NCBI GenBank assembly: GCA_001777655.1
Contig: MFER01000001.1
Location: 1-42,624, forward strand
Direction of reading: 5' to 3'
DNA length: 42,624 nucleotides
From: Candidatus Doudnabacteria bacterium RIFCSPHIGHO2_02_FULL_43_13b
GTDB lineage: Bacteria; Patescibacteriota; Doudnabacteria; UBA920; O2-02-FULL-48-8
Part shown: piece after piece, positions 14,352 through 22,498 of the stretch
How positions within the stretch are numbered: the first letter of the stretch is position 1
Layout of the letters: every line of letters starts with the position of its first letter
Program-made: the position numbers and the translations under genes
The notes under the pieces: generated by a model
Told to the model about the DNA's origin: nothing
Seen by the model: the letters and a program-made list of their open reading frames with translations, nothing else
Database searches by the model: none

Positions 14352-16121
14352 GATGATCAAATTTTAGACGACCAAGCCCGTTCTGATATTCCTCAAGATT
14401 TCTCCAAGCCCGAACCGGTTTGGAAGAATTTTATCAAAAAAAATAAGGTGATTATTGCGTCAGCGCTTGCCGTTGTTTTAATTATCGGGATTTTTTGGTT
14501 TTTTTTATCGCGGAGCAGCACGTCGAATCCGCCTCAATCCCAAAACGTCATCCTCTTAGTGAAGGGTCCGAATCAAATCACCTCTGGGAACGAAGCGGAA
14601 TATACGGTAGTTTACCGCAACGGGGAAAACGCGGATTTGGTTGGGGTTAGTTTAGAAATGCTTTATCCGACCGGGTTTAAGTTTAAATCCGCTACCCCAG
14701 CGCCGGCTTCTTCGACAGGCTCTTCGTTTAACCTGCCGATTCTAAAGCAGGGGGAAGACGGTACTGTAGTTATTCGGGGCAAACTTTCAGGAAGCACTTC
14801 AGAGGAGAAAGAAATTCGCGCCAGGTTAAATTACCGGCTGTCCAACTTTAATTCAGAGTTTGTCGTTTCCGAAAGCATACACACCACCATTTTGGCGCCG
14901 AATTTGGTGTTAGATATCAACGGCCCAGTGGATGTGGTCAACGGACAAGACACAACCTTTAGCGTTACTATTACGAATGTTTCCGGCAACCAATTCGAAA
15001 ATTTGGCAATTCAACTGGTTTTTCCGGTTGGTTTTAGTTTTACTTCCAGCACTATCCGAGCAACCAAAAATAATAATTATTGGGTGCTTGGTTTATTGGA
15101 AACAGGCAATTCGCAAAGCTTGGACATTACGGGGAGTTTTACTGGTGCCGATCGGGAGGAAAAGCTGGTCCGCGCTGATTTGGGACAAATTATCAGCAAC
15201 AATTTTGCGCCACAAATCGTCTCGACTGCCAGTTTTCGGGTGATTCCTTCTTCCTTGGCGCTGACAATTACGGCCCAACCACAAAGTTACGTCAAATTAG
15301 GCGATACTATCACTTACAAGCTCGCATATATGAATCGGGGTTCAATTGGATTAAGTAATCTGGTTATTGATGTTACTTTAAATGGTCCGGTACTCGAACT
15401 GTCGCGAGTTTCCGCTTCCAACGCCATAATTAATGGCTCACAACTTACCTGGAAAGCCGCAACCTTGAGCAATCTTTCCATACTTTCTCCAAATGAACGG
15501 GGGGAGATCACTTTTACCGTGCCACTCAAACAGCAGTTGACTTCAAACCTAAAAAATCAAACCATACGAGCATCGGCCAGTATTTCTTCTGATGAAATAA
15601 CCAACCCGACCCGCGCTGGTGATTCTGAACTGAAACTGATTTCTAACCTCGACTTATCGATTACGGGGGATTACGTTTCAGGGGCGGCCCCCATGCAGGT
15701 GGGACAAACCACAGTGTTTGCCATGACGCTGCTCTTATCAAACCTCAGTAATGATTTGATCAATACTGAAGTCGTTGCTTCCATACCCCTACCGTCTTCC
15801 GCCTGGAAGAATGTGATAATTCCCGATTCGGAGAGCGGCAGACTTTCATATGATCCCAATTCGGGTAAAATTAAGTGGAAGATCGGGGATTTAGTTGCGT
15901 TTACGGGAAAATTTACCCCTGCGCTGAAAGTGACTTTTCAACTAGCCGTTACTCCCACTGAATCGGATCGGGGTAAAACTATGACCTTACTTTCCGATCT
16001 TTTCGCAACCGGTACCGATACTTTCGTCAACCAAATTATTGAGTCTGTTAAAACAAGTTTGGTAACTGTGACTTCAATTAACGATGAAGTCATGAATCTC
16101 AAAGGCACATCAGTGGAATAA
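14349..16121 (+). CDS. Membrane-anchored surface protein with DUF11/Ig-like repeats
   Basis: A short cytoplasmic N-terminus, one membrane helix at about residues 35-53 (VIIASALAVVLIIGIFWFF), and then about four beta-sandwich repeats of the DUF11/CARDB kind. The repeats share patterns such as GNEAEYTVVYRN...VGVSLEMLYPTGF, GQDTTFSVTITNVSG...LVFPVGFSF and GDTITYKLAYMNRGS. Such proteins project from the cell surface as adhesins or spacers; the partner is unknown. The ATG lies in the right target duplication of the palindromic element, and no ribosome-binding site is seen. It converges with the LysM/M23 gene 20 bases away without a clear terminator. Confidence 0.75.
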   Translation: MDDQILDDQARSDIPQDFSKPEPVWKNFIKKNKVIIASALAVVLIIGIFWFFLSRSSTSNPPQSQNVILLVKGPNQITSGNEAEYTVVYRNGENADLVGVSLEMLYPTGFKFKSATPAPASSTGSSFNLPILKQGEDGTVVIRGKLSGSTSEEKEIRARLNYRLSNFNSEFVVSESIHTTILAPNLVLDINGPVDVVNGQDTTFSVTITNVSGNQFENLAIQLVFPVGFSFTSSTIRATKNNNYWVLGLLETGNSQSLDITGSFTGADREEKLVRADLGQIISNNFAPQIVSTASFRVIPSSLALTITAQPQSYVKLGDTITYKLAYMNRGSIGLSNLVIDVTLNGPVLELSRVSASNAIINGSQLTWKAATLSNLSILSPNERGEITFTVPLKQQLTSNLKNQTIRASASISSDEITNPTRAGDSELKLISNLDLSITGDYVSGAAPMQVGQTTVFAMTLLLSNLSNDLINTEVVASIPLPSSAWKNVIIPDSESGRLSYDPNSGKIKWKIGDLVAFTGKFTPALKVTFQLAVTPTESDRGKTMTLLSDLFATGTDTFVNQIIESVKTSLVTVTSINDEVMNLKGTSVE

Positions 16122-16141
16122 TCCCGACGTTACGTTTCTGA

Positions 16142-17491
16142 TTATGGTCTGACGTATAATAGGGGATTGACTTGCACCCCGTTTTTTATAATCTCAAAGT
16201 GTAAATGAATTCCCGTCACTCCACGAACACGGCCAGTCCGTCCTTGTTTGGCAATTGTCTGTCCTTGTGTGACGTACTCGCCGGCAGTCACATACAGAGC
16301 GGAAGCGTGGGCATAGCGAGTTTTGTAGCCATTACCGTGATTGATGATGATAGTGTTGCCGTAGCCATTGGATTGAAATCCTGAAATTTCTACAAAGCCA
16401 TCAGCGGCGGCATAAATTGACTCCGTTTTACTATTAGAAATGTCCAGACCCCGATGGCGACTATGAAAACCCTGGGTCAAGGATCGCACATTGGTTGGCC
16501 AAATGAAACTCACAGCGCTGTTTACGAAATCAGCCGGCGCCTGGGCTTCTTTTAGTGCTACTTGATTGCTTGAATCTCGGACGAACTTCGGCGTTGCTTT
16601 GACGGGCAGATTTACTGTATTTTGAGGAATCACCACAATTGATCCGATACCTAAATCGTCAAATAACTCGATGTTGTTGGCATCCAAAAAATCATCTTCC
16701 GAAATTTTGTATTTACTGAGGATTGATTCCAAGGTGTCGCCAGTTTTTAAGGTATAAGTAATCCCGGTCGTTGGGAGGATAGTTAATTCTTGACCGGGGC
16801 GCAGGATCGTATTTTCATCGATTTTATTTTCCATCATGATCGTTTGAGGAGAAATACCGAAGCTGGAAGCTATACCGATAATGGTATCACCAGAAACCAC
16901 TTGGTAGGTAGTTAAACCATGACGGGCGAAATTTTCAGTATCAGCTGGGTTAGTTTTTAGGATAACATCATCTTGGATTGTCGTTGGGTCAGTGTGATAA
17001 GTGCTATTGTCAATTTGTGTTGATGCGAGCGCAACGGAAAATAAAGATCGAGGATTTGGGGAAACAAGCTGGTCGTTGCCACTGAAGGTGGTTGTTTCAG
17101 CATTCATAGCCAATGTATGGTTTAAGGATGGATTGGCTTTGATAAACGAAAAAATCACGCTTTGATTAGACGAGGAGGGGTAGATCGCGTGATTGTTCAC
17201 GAAAAAATTAATAAAAATAGCTAGGCTAGCAATGCTTAATACAAGCAGCTCCAGACTAAATCTTGCGAAATAGTCGGTTAAAGAAAGCGGAAGAAGATGC
17301 TTGGAATGCAGCGACTTGAACGGATGGATGGTAAACTTGCTGCTTTGATTCCAGGCTTGTTTGATTCGAAAAATTTTACTAAGTAATTTTTGTCTAATGC
17401 CCCCCGATGCCTGTTGAAAGTCTAAAATAGGAGCTCCTTTTAGATGAAAACCACGCAATAACTTGAACACAAAAAATAGTTCCAAAGCCAA
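16142..17491 (-). CDS. LysM/M23 cell-wall metallopeptidase
   Basis: A membrane segment at about residues 76-96 is followed by two LysM domains (TYQVVSGDTIIGIASSFGISPQTIMMEN and TYTLKTGDTLESILSKYKISEDDFLDANN), which bind peptidoglycan. The C-terminal M23 peptidase has its zinc ligands intact: H346 and D350 in HRGLDIS, H398 in RYAH, and H431 in HLHFE. It should cut peptide cross-links for wall growth, or act on neighbouring cells. The start is uncertain: the track's TTG has no ribosome-binding site, and the first about 70 residues are basic and poorly conserved in appearance. It is divergent from the helicase gene. Confidence 0.88.
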   Translation of the reverse strand: MALELFFVFKLLRGFHLKGAPILDFQQASGGIRQKLLSKIFRIKQAWNQSSKFTIHPFKSLHSKHLLPLSLTDYFARFSLELLVLSIASLAIFINFFVNNHAIYPSSSNQSVIFSFIKANPSLNHTLAMNAETTTFSGNDQLVSPNPRSLFSVALASTQIDNSTYHTDPTTIQDDVILKTNPADTENFARHGLTTYQVVSGDTIIGIASSFGISPQTIMMENKIDENTILRPGQELTILPTTGITYTLKTGDTLESILSKYKISEDDFLDANNIELFDDLGIGSIVVIPQNTVNLPVKATPKFVRDSSNQVALKEAQAPADFVNSAVSFIWPTNVRSLTQGFHSRHRGLDISNSKTESIYAAADGFVEISGFQSNGYGNTIIINHGNGYKTRYAHASALYVTAGEYVTQGQTIAKQGRTGRVRGVTGIHLHFEIIKNGVQVNPLLYVRP

Positions 17492-17591
17492 ATTGTGGGG
17501 TTAAAAGCAATACTAAAATAACAAAGAATACTTGGTAAATCTTAACAAAATTGAGGATTTTCGTCAATAGTAATATCCACAACCAACCTGG

Positions 17592-17597
17592 TATAAT
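17592..17597 (+). promoter_or_regulatory. -10 box of the helicase gene
   Basis: TATAAT lies 10 bases before ATG 17608, so the message would be leaderless or nearly so. I see no good -35 box. Confidence 0.45.
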
Positions 17598-17607
17598 GCT
17601 AAGAGAC

Positions 17608-19728
17608 ATGAAAGCAAACTTAGGCTTAAATTCTGCCCAGCTTGAAGCAGTAACAGCCCCACTCGGGCCGGTTTTGATTTTAGCCGGAGCCGGGAGTGGC
17701 AAAACCAGGGCCTTAACCATGCGCATAGTATATTTGATCAAAAAGCTTAAATTTAACCCAATAAATATTTTAGCCGTAACCTTTACCAACAAGGCCGCGG
17801 GGGAGATGAAAAACCGGATAATCAGATTAATCGGAAAATCAGAACAATTACCAACTATGGGGACATTTCATTCGATCGGAGTTAAGATCCTTCGCGCCGA
17901 GGGAAATCTGGTCGGGCTCAATTCGAATTTTGTAATTTACGATAATGATGATCAGGAAAGCCTCTTAAAAGACATTCTGCTTGATTTCAAATTAGACCCG
18001 ATCAGATATAAACCAAATATTTTTGCCGGCATTATTGATCGGAGTAAAAACGATTTATCGCAACCAGAGGATAAACTTGCTCGTAAAATTTATGATGAAT
18101 ATCAGTCGCGGTTATTAAAAAACAACGCTGTGGATTTTGGCGACTTGTTGGTTTGGCCGGTTAGGATTTTTCAAAAACACCCTAAAGTGCTTAAAAAATA
18201 TCAAGAACTTTGGCGATATATTTTAGTTGATGAATACCAAGACACCAATCACGTTCAATATAAATTTTGTCAATTACTGGCAGCGGCTCACAGAAACATT
18301 TTCGTGGTCGGCGATGACGCGCAGGCGATCTATGGTTTCCGCGGCGCGAATCTGCAAAATATTTTAGATTTTGAGGATGATTACCCGGAAAGCATAATCG
18401 TCAGACTCGAGCAAAATTACCGTTCGACCGCCCCCATTCTCTCCATTGCGGAAAAAATCATCGAATTGAACCCCAAACAGCACAAAAAACGTCTTTGGAC
18501 CCAAAATTTAACAGGAGAGACCCCGGTTTTGTTCGTGGCTGAAGATGAACTGGCTGAAAGCTACTTTGTTGCTGGGAAAATTTTGGAAATACAAGACCCG
18601 CCTTCGCTAAGGCTACGGCGGGCAGTCGGCAATTTTGATGAGCTTGAGTATACAGAGGATGATTCTGTCTTTGCGAGGAGTCCCGATTCATCGGGACGAC
18701 GAAGCAATCTCATTCAGAGATCGCCACGCCTCGCTGGTGGCGAGGCTCGCGATGACAGTGAGGGCATTTTAAGTCGGCTAATGCAAAAATTTTCCAGCCG
18801 TGTTTTACCCAAACTGAAGAATCGCCAAGGTCTAAACAATATTGCCATCCTTTATCGAACCCACGTCCAATCCAGAGTTTTAGAAGAGGTCATGATTGAG
18901 TCTTCCATTCCTTATCAAATTGTCGGCGGTCTAAAATTTTATGAGCGGAAAGAAATTAAAGACGTTCTAAGCTATTTGCGATTACTAGTAAATCCTAATG
19001 ATCTGATTAGTTTGAAGCGTGTTATCAATGTCCCGCCGCGCGGTATCGGCCCGGCGAGCTTCGACGTTTTGAAGAATATACTATTAACCCATTCCCGCGA
19101 AAGCGGGAATCTCGGCAAGATCCCGGATCAAGTCCGGGATGGGACAGTAAAACCTCAGATCAAGAATTTTTTTGAAATGCTATCTGGGCTAACTAAACTC
19201 GAAGAATCAGCCAATTTATTGGATCTACTTAAGCAAATTTTAAAATTAAGCGGCTATGAAACTTTTTTACGGGACGGTAGTGAAGAGGGAGAAAGTCGAT
19301 GGGAAAATGTCCAAGAATTGTTTAATGTGGCGGCCAGTTTCAAAAATTTACCTTGGCGAGATGGTTTAAATCAATTTTTGGAAGAAATCGCGCTGATGAC
19401 CCAAGCTGATGAGGTTGATTTGGATAGTCCGAAAATAACTTTGATGACCCTGCACCAGGCGAAAGGGTTGGAGTTTGAGACAGTATTTATGGTAGGGATA
19501 GAAGAGGGGATCCTGCCCCACGCCCGGTCATTGCTCGAACCCAAAGAGATTGCTGAAGAAATCAGACTAGCCTATGTTGGAGTAACCAGGGCAAAAAAAC
19601 GATTATTTTTAATCTACGCGCAAAGTCGAAAACAATTTGGGAGCAGGAATTTGAGCGTGCCTTCGAGAATTTTGAAAGCAATCCCAGAGGAGATGCTTAA
19701 GATAGAGCAAGGTGGTTTGCCGTTTTAA
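17608..19728 (+). CDS. pcrA: UvrD/PcrA/Rep-family DNA helicase
   Basis: A superfamily 1 helicase with all motifs: AGAGSGKT (Ia follows with TFTNKAAGEM), LVDEYQDT, VGDDAQAIYGFRGA, LEQNYRST, MTLHQAKGLEFE and AYVGVTRAKKRL. It unwinds DNA 3' to 5' in repair and replication restart. I start at ATG 17608 (706 residues), because the longer track start would run through a TATAAT box. Three in-frame palindrome inserts interrupt the 1B/2B region: residues about 330-339 (CCGCCTTCGC...GGCGG), 353-384 (family A) and 495-513 (family B). None touches a motif. The name pcrA rather than uvrD is a convention here. Confidence 0.93.
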   Translation: MKANLGLNSAQLEAVTAPLGPVLILAGAGSGKTRALTMRIVYLIKKLKFNPINILAVTFTNKAAGEMKNRIIRLIGKSEQLPTMGTFHSIGVKILRAEGNLVGLNSNFVIYDNDDQESLLKDILLDFKLDPIRYKPNIFAGIIDRSKNDLSQPEDKLARKIYDEYQSRLLKNNAVDFGDLLVWPVRIFQKHPKVLKKYQELWRYILVDEYQDTNHVQYKFCQLLAAAHRNIFVVGDDAQAIYGFRGANLQNILDFEDDYPESIIVRLEQNYRSTAPILSIAEKIIELNPKQHKKRLWTQNLTGETPVLFVAEDELAESYFVAGKILEIQDPPSLRLRRAVGNFDELEYTEDDSVFARSPDSSGRRSNLIQRSPRLAGGEARDDSEGILSRLMQKFSSRVLPKLKNRQGLNNIAILYRTHVQSRVLEEVMIESSIPYQIVGGLKFYERKEIKDVLSYLRLLVNPNDLISLKRVINVPPRGIGPASFDVLKNILLTHSRESGNLGKIPDQVRDGTVKPQIKNFFEMLSGLTKLEESANLLDLLKQILKLSGYETFLRDGSEEGESRWENVQELFNVAASFKNLPWRDGLNQFLEEIALMTQADEVDLDSPKITLMTLHQAKGLEFETVFMVGIEEGILPHARSLLEPKEIAEEIRLAYVGVTRAKKRLFLIYAQSRKQFGSRNLSVPSRILKAIPEEMLKIEQGGLPF
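18597..18624. repeat. CCCGCC...GGCGGG palindrome in pcrA
   Basis: CCCGCCTTCGCTAAGG and CTACGGCGGG form a stem and add about 10 residues in frame. Confidence 0.65.
18667..18757. repeat. Family A palindromic repeat (copy 5) in pcrA
   Basis: Complete element: TTTGCGAGGAG...GACGAAGCAATCT then AGATCGCCACG...CTCGCGATGAC, each half with its own inner hairpin, in frame. Confidence 0.85.
19090..19144. repeat. Family B palindromic repeat in pcrA
   Basis: ATTCCCGCGAAAGCGGGAAT and ATCCCGGATCAAGTCCGGGAT in tandem, in frame. Confidence 0.8.
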
Positions 19729-19759
19729 TTCGTCAGCCTGAACTTGTTTCAGGATCTAA
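19729..19759. repeat. Family B palindrome upstream of the GIY-YIG gene
   Basis: CCTGAACTTGTTTCAGG with flanking GTC...GAT words; it begins at the pcrA stop and ends 4 bases before the GIY-YIG start. Confidence 0.7.
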
Positions 19760-19763
19760 TGAT

Positions 19764-20048
19764 ATGGGCTATGTTTATATTTTGACTAATAAACCAAGAG
19801 GAACTTTATATGTAGGTGTGACTTCTGAATTAATCGGGAGGGTTTGGCAACATAAGCAAAAGTTGGTTGATGGATTTTCTAAAAAATATAATTTGAGCAT
19901 ATTAGTTTATTACGAAGTTTGTGATGATATAGAACAGGCCATAGCTAGAGAAAAACAACTTAAGAATTGGCACAGAGAATGGAAAATCAAGCTGATTGAA
20001 GAATTTAACCCTGCCTGGAAAGATTTATTTAATGAAATTAATCAATAA
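19764..20048 (+). CDS. GIY-YIG nuclease-domain protein (YhbQ/COG2827 type)
   Basis: A single-domain protein of 94 residues with YVYILTN as the GIY block, LYVGVTSELIGRVWQHK as the YIG block with its catalytic arginine, and a conserved AIAREKQLKNWHREWK helix with the glutamate. The family includes small nucleases whose cellular role is mostly unknown. It is bracketed by family B palindromes on both sides (19729-19759 and 20051-20076), as if the gene and the repeats moved or were maintained together. No ribosome-binding site is visible. Confidence 0.88.
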   Translation: MGYVYILTNKPRGTLYVGVTSELIGRVWQHKQKLVDGFSKKYNLSILVYYEVCDDIEQAIAREKQLKNWHREWKIKLIEEFNPAWKDLFNEINQ

Positions 20049-20050
20049 AT

Positions 20051-20076
20051 AGATTCCGGATCAAGTCCGGAATGAC
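20051..20076. repeat. Family B palindrome downstream of the GIY-YIG gene
   Basis: GATTCCGGATCAAGTCCGGAATGAC, a near-perfect unit copy; its final ATGAC creates a false upstream start for rsmA. Confidence 0.75.
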
Positions 20077-20086
20077 GGTAAGACAT

Positions 20087-21130
20087 ATGAACTTAACCAA
20101 CATTGATGAGTTAAAAAATTTTCTTAAACACTCCGGCCTGCGGCCCAAAGACTATCTGGGCCAGAATTTTTTAGTGGATCAGGAAGTTTTACAAGAAATT
20201 ATCCTGGCAGCCGATCTAAAACCCACTGATACGGTTTTGGAAGTCGGGCCGGGTTTGGGCGTATTGACCGAGGAACTTTTAAAAAAAGCTGGGAAGGTGA
20301 TAGCGGTGGAGAAGGACGAGAGGCTTTTTGAGATCTTGAGTTTATCATTGCGAGGAGGGACGCGTAAGCGAACCGACGAAGCAATCTCACCAGAGATCGC
20401 CACGCGACCCTCGGTCGCTCGCGATGACAAGAGGCAATCTGTGAAACTCATTCATCAAGACATCTTAAGATTCCACCTTGAGAAATATATATCAGGACCA
20501 TACAAGGTCGTTGCCAATATTCCTTACTACTTGACCTCAAAACTGTTTCAATATTTTTTGCAGCAGCAAAACAAACCGAAGCTGCTGGTTCTGATGGTTC
20601 AGAAAGAAGTAGGGGAGCGGGTTGCAGCCAAGGTCGGCGACCTGTCCGTGCTTGGAATTTCGGTGCAAATCCAGGCGGACGTAGAAATTGTACAACGGCG
20701 TTCTCTATCTCCATCCCCGAGGCTAGTATTAGATAAAGAAATCGGGGATCTTATCAAGGGTTCTGATAAGATCCCGGATCCCGCCGCCGCCAATGCTTTG
20801 GCGGGCAGGCAAGTCCGGGATGGTTTTGGGAATAAACAATTTCCTCTGATTGTTCCCAAAACCAGCTTCTGGCCGGTTCCCGAGGTGGATTCCGTGATTT
20901 TGAAAATTACCCCAAAAGAAAAATTCCCAGAAATTAAAGACCAAAAGTTTTTTTTCAGCATTGTTAAAATGGCGTTTGCCGGCAAACGAAAGCAGATAAA
21001 GAACACGATCAAAAACATCGAGGCCCTACACCTGGCAGGAATAGACCCAACGACTAGACCGCAGGATATTTCGATTGAACAGTGGATTATACTTTATAAA
21101 ATGATTGACAAATTATTGTTGAAGATCTAG
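20087..21130 (+). CDS. rsmA: 16S rRNA dimethyladenosine transferase RsmA (KsgA)
   Basis: A Rossmann methyltransferase that dimethylates two adjacent adenines near the 3' end of 16S rRNA during 30S maturation. Key parts are GQNFLVD, the SAM loop EVGPGLGVLTE (about 52-62), AVEKD, the catalytic NIPYYLTS (about 143-150) and PVPEVDSVILKI. I start at ATG 20087, because the track's ATG 20072 lies in a family B palindrome. At 347 residues it is about 75 longer than usual. Two in-frame inserts explain this: residues about 87-114 (family A, between the SAM domain strands) and about 210-246 (family B and GC palindromes, just before the conserved VPKTSFWPVP). Confidence 0.95.
   Translation: MNLTNIDELKNFLKHSGLRPKDYLGQNFLVDQEVLQEIILAADLKPTDTVLEVGPGLGVLTEELLKKAGKVIAVEKDERLFEILSLSLRGGTRKRTDEAISPEIATRPSVARDDKRQSVKLIHQDILRFHLEKYISGPYKVVANIPYYLTSKLFQYFLQQQNKPKLLVLMVQKEVGERVAAKVGDLSVLGISVQIQADVEIVQRRSLSPSPRLVLDKEIGDLIKGSDKIPDPAAANALAGRQVRDGFGNKQFPLIVPKTSFWPVPEVDSVILKITPKEKFPEIKDQKFFFSIVKMAFAGKRKQIKNTIKNIEALHLAGIDPTTRPQDISIEQWIILYKMIDKLLLKI
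20345..20428. repeat. Family A palindromic repeat (copy 6) in rsmA
   Basis: TCATTGCGAGGAGG...GACGAAGCAATCTC then GAGATCGCCACG...CTCGCGATGAC, complete and in frame. Confidence 0.85.
20714..20823. repeat. Nested palindromic insert (family B type) in rsmA
   Basis: TCCCCGA...TCGGGGA, GATCTTATC...GATAAGATC and a GATCCCGG...CCGGGAT pair enclosing CCGCC...GGCGG; three palindromes in a row add about 37 residues. Confidence 0.75.
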
Positions 21131-21142
21131 TATTATTACAAT

Positions 21143-21388
21143 ATGTTAACATCTAATGACATCAAACAATTATCAGCCGTTTTAGCCACGAAAGAAGATC
21201 TTAAGGATTTTTATAATAAGTCTGAAATGGATATAAAATTCAACTCTTTGCTTACGTCTGTAGATAATCTTGCAAATAAATTTGTTAAATATCACGAAGA
21301 GCAAATAGTTTTGACACACAAACTTGAGCGCATCGAAGACTGGATAAAAAAAGCTGCAGGTAAGCTTGGTCTTGATTATAACCCGTAA
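21143..21388 (+). CDS. Small coiled-coil protein, unknown function
   Basis: 81 residues, mostly helical with heptad-like hydrophobic spacing (VLATKEDLKDFYNKSEM, SLLTSVDNLANKFVKYHEEQIV, HKLERIEDWIKKAAGKLG). No domain is recognised. It follows rsmA by 12 bases and is followed by a terminator, so it may be the last gene of that unit. Confidence 0.65.
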   Translation: MLTSNDIKQLSAVLATKEDLKDFYNKSEMDIKFNSLLTSVDNLANKFVKYHEEQIVLTHKLERIEDWIKKAAGKLGLDYNP

Positions 21389-21419
21389 TCGTTTAGAAAT
21401 TTGATATTAGAAATTTTTA

Positions 21420-21446
21420 AAGCGGACTGGACAAAGTCCGTTTTTT
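21420..21446 (+). terminator. Terminator after the small coiled-coil gene
   Basis: CGGACT-GGACA-AGTCCG followed by six T. It overlaps the promoter that follows. Confidence 0.75.
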
Positions 21447-21456
21447 CTGCTATAAT
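21428..21456 (+). promoter_or_regulatory. Promoter of the secretion cluster's first genes
   Basis: TGGACA (21428-21433), a 17-base spacer, TATAAT (21451-21456). The -35 box lies in the loop of the upstream terminator. The leader carries an ATAAGGTC/GACCTTAT hairpin ending a few bases before ATG 21554, which could hinder initiation. Confidence 0.65.
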
Positions 21457-21553
21457 ATAGATAGATCTGAAAAAAGTTAAGCATTGAAACCAAAATAAAA
21501 TCGAAAATTAAGCAAAAACCAAGAGAATAAGGTCTTGTTGACCTTATCTTGTA

Positions 21554-22498
21554 ATGAAAAAGAGAGACCAAAATAAAAATCAATACGGAAGTTTCTCTGT
21601 CAAACAGAGAAGTTTTTTGGGTAATCTCAAGCACAAATTTACCTATCTGGTCTTGTTGGTCGTTTTCGCCTCTGCGGGCGGATTTTTTATTTACCAAAAA
21701 ACCCATCCGCCAATAATCCAGCAGGCCCAAGTAGTTGTGCCGACTTCAGCTTTTCCGGGTTGGTGGCTTCGGGATAATTTTGGCGCGAGCACCTGTGATG
21801 CTGATGTCTGCCAAGAGACGGCAGATCCGGACAAGGATGGCCTGACCAACCAGCAGGAATATTATTACAACTCCAACCCCATGAATCCCGATACCAAGAA
21901 TAACGGCATGACGGATGGGGAGATGGTCGCTGCGGGATTGGATCCGTCGCGCCCGGGGAAAATTTCGCTGGACCGCGAACTGACTGATGAAGAAATTTTT
22001 GATGAAAGCTTGCTTTATGATGAGGACATGAAACAGATCCTCAACGAGTTGGTGGATCCGACCAAGCTTGCTTTACCGGAAGTCGACACTTCTGAATTAA
22101 AAATTTCATATGAAAATTCCGAGGAAGCGATGCTGAAGTATTTTGAAGAAACCAACACTATCGTCAACCAGTATTTTTCGGCAGATGTGGATGCCATGAT
22201 CATTGCCGCCTTACAAGAAAGTAATTACGGAAAAGTTCAACAATTAAAAACCGCTTCCCTAAAAGTCTTGAATGATTTCGAAAAAATGGAGATTCCTTCC
22301 GATGCCGTATTGCTGCACCAATACTACATGGCGATGTTTAAAGTTCTCCCGGCTGTTTTGACTGTTCCCAACCAGGCGGTTTTGCAGGACGAGCTGAACG
22401 CGGAAGGAAACTATTGGTATGACCAGGCCCAAACTTTATCGATATTGATGTATAAAGCGGATCTGGAAAATAAAAAATTAAGCGCCAAATACGAATGA
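21554..22498 (+). CDS. Membrane-anchored protein with thrombospondin-3-like calcium loops
   Basis: A basic N-terminus, one membrane helix at about residues 30-48 (YLVLLVVFASAGGFFIY), and an extracellular part. Residues about 88-135 hold DPDKDGLTNQQE and DTKNNGMTDGE, calcium-loop motifs of the thrombospondin type 3 kind, followed by a helical region rich in Glu and Leu. The stop overlaps the next start (ATGA), so it is coupled to the secreted protein that follows. The function is unknown; its place at the head of a VirB-like cluster suggests a surface part of that apparatus. No ribosome-binding site is seen. Confidence 0.7.
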   Translation: MKKRDQNKNQYGSFSVKQRSFLGNLKHKFTYLVLLVVFASAGGFFIYQKTHPPIIQQAQVVVPTSAFPGWWLRDNFGASTCDADVCQETADPDKDGLTNQQEYYYNSNPMNPDTKNNGMTDGEMVAAGLDPSRPGKISLDRELTDEEIFDESLLYDEDMKQILNELVDPTKLALPEVDTSELKISYENSEEAMLKYFEETNTIVNQYFSADVDAMIIAALQESNYGKVQQLKTASLKVLNDFEKMEIPSDAVLLHQYYMAMFKVLPAVLTVPNQAVLQDELNAEGNYWYDQAQTLSILMYKADLENKKLSAKYE

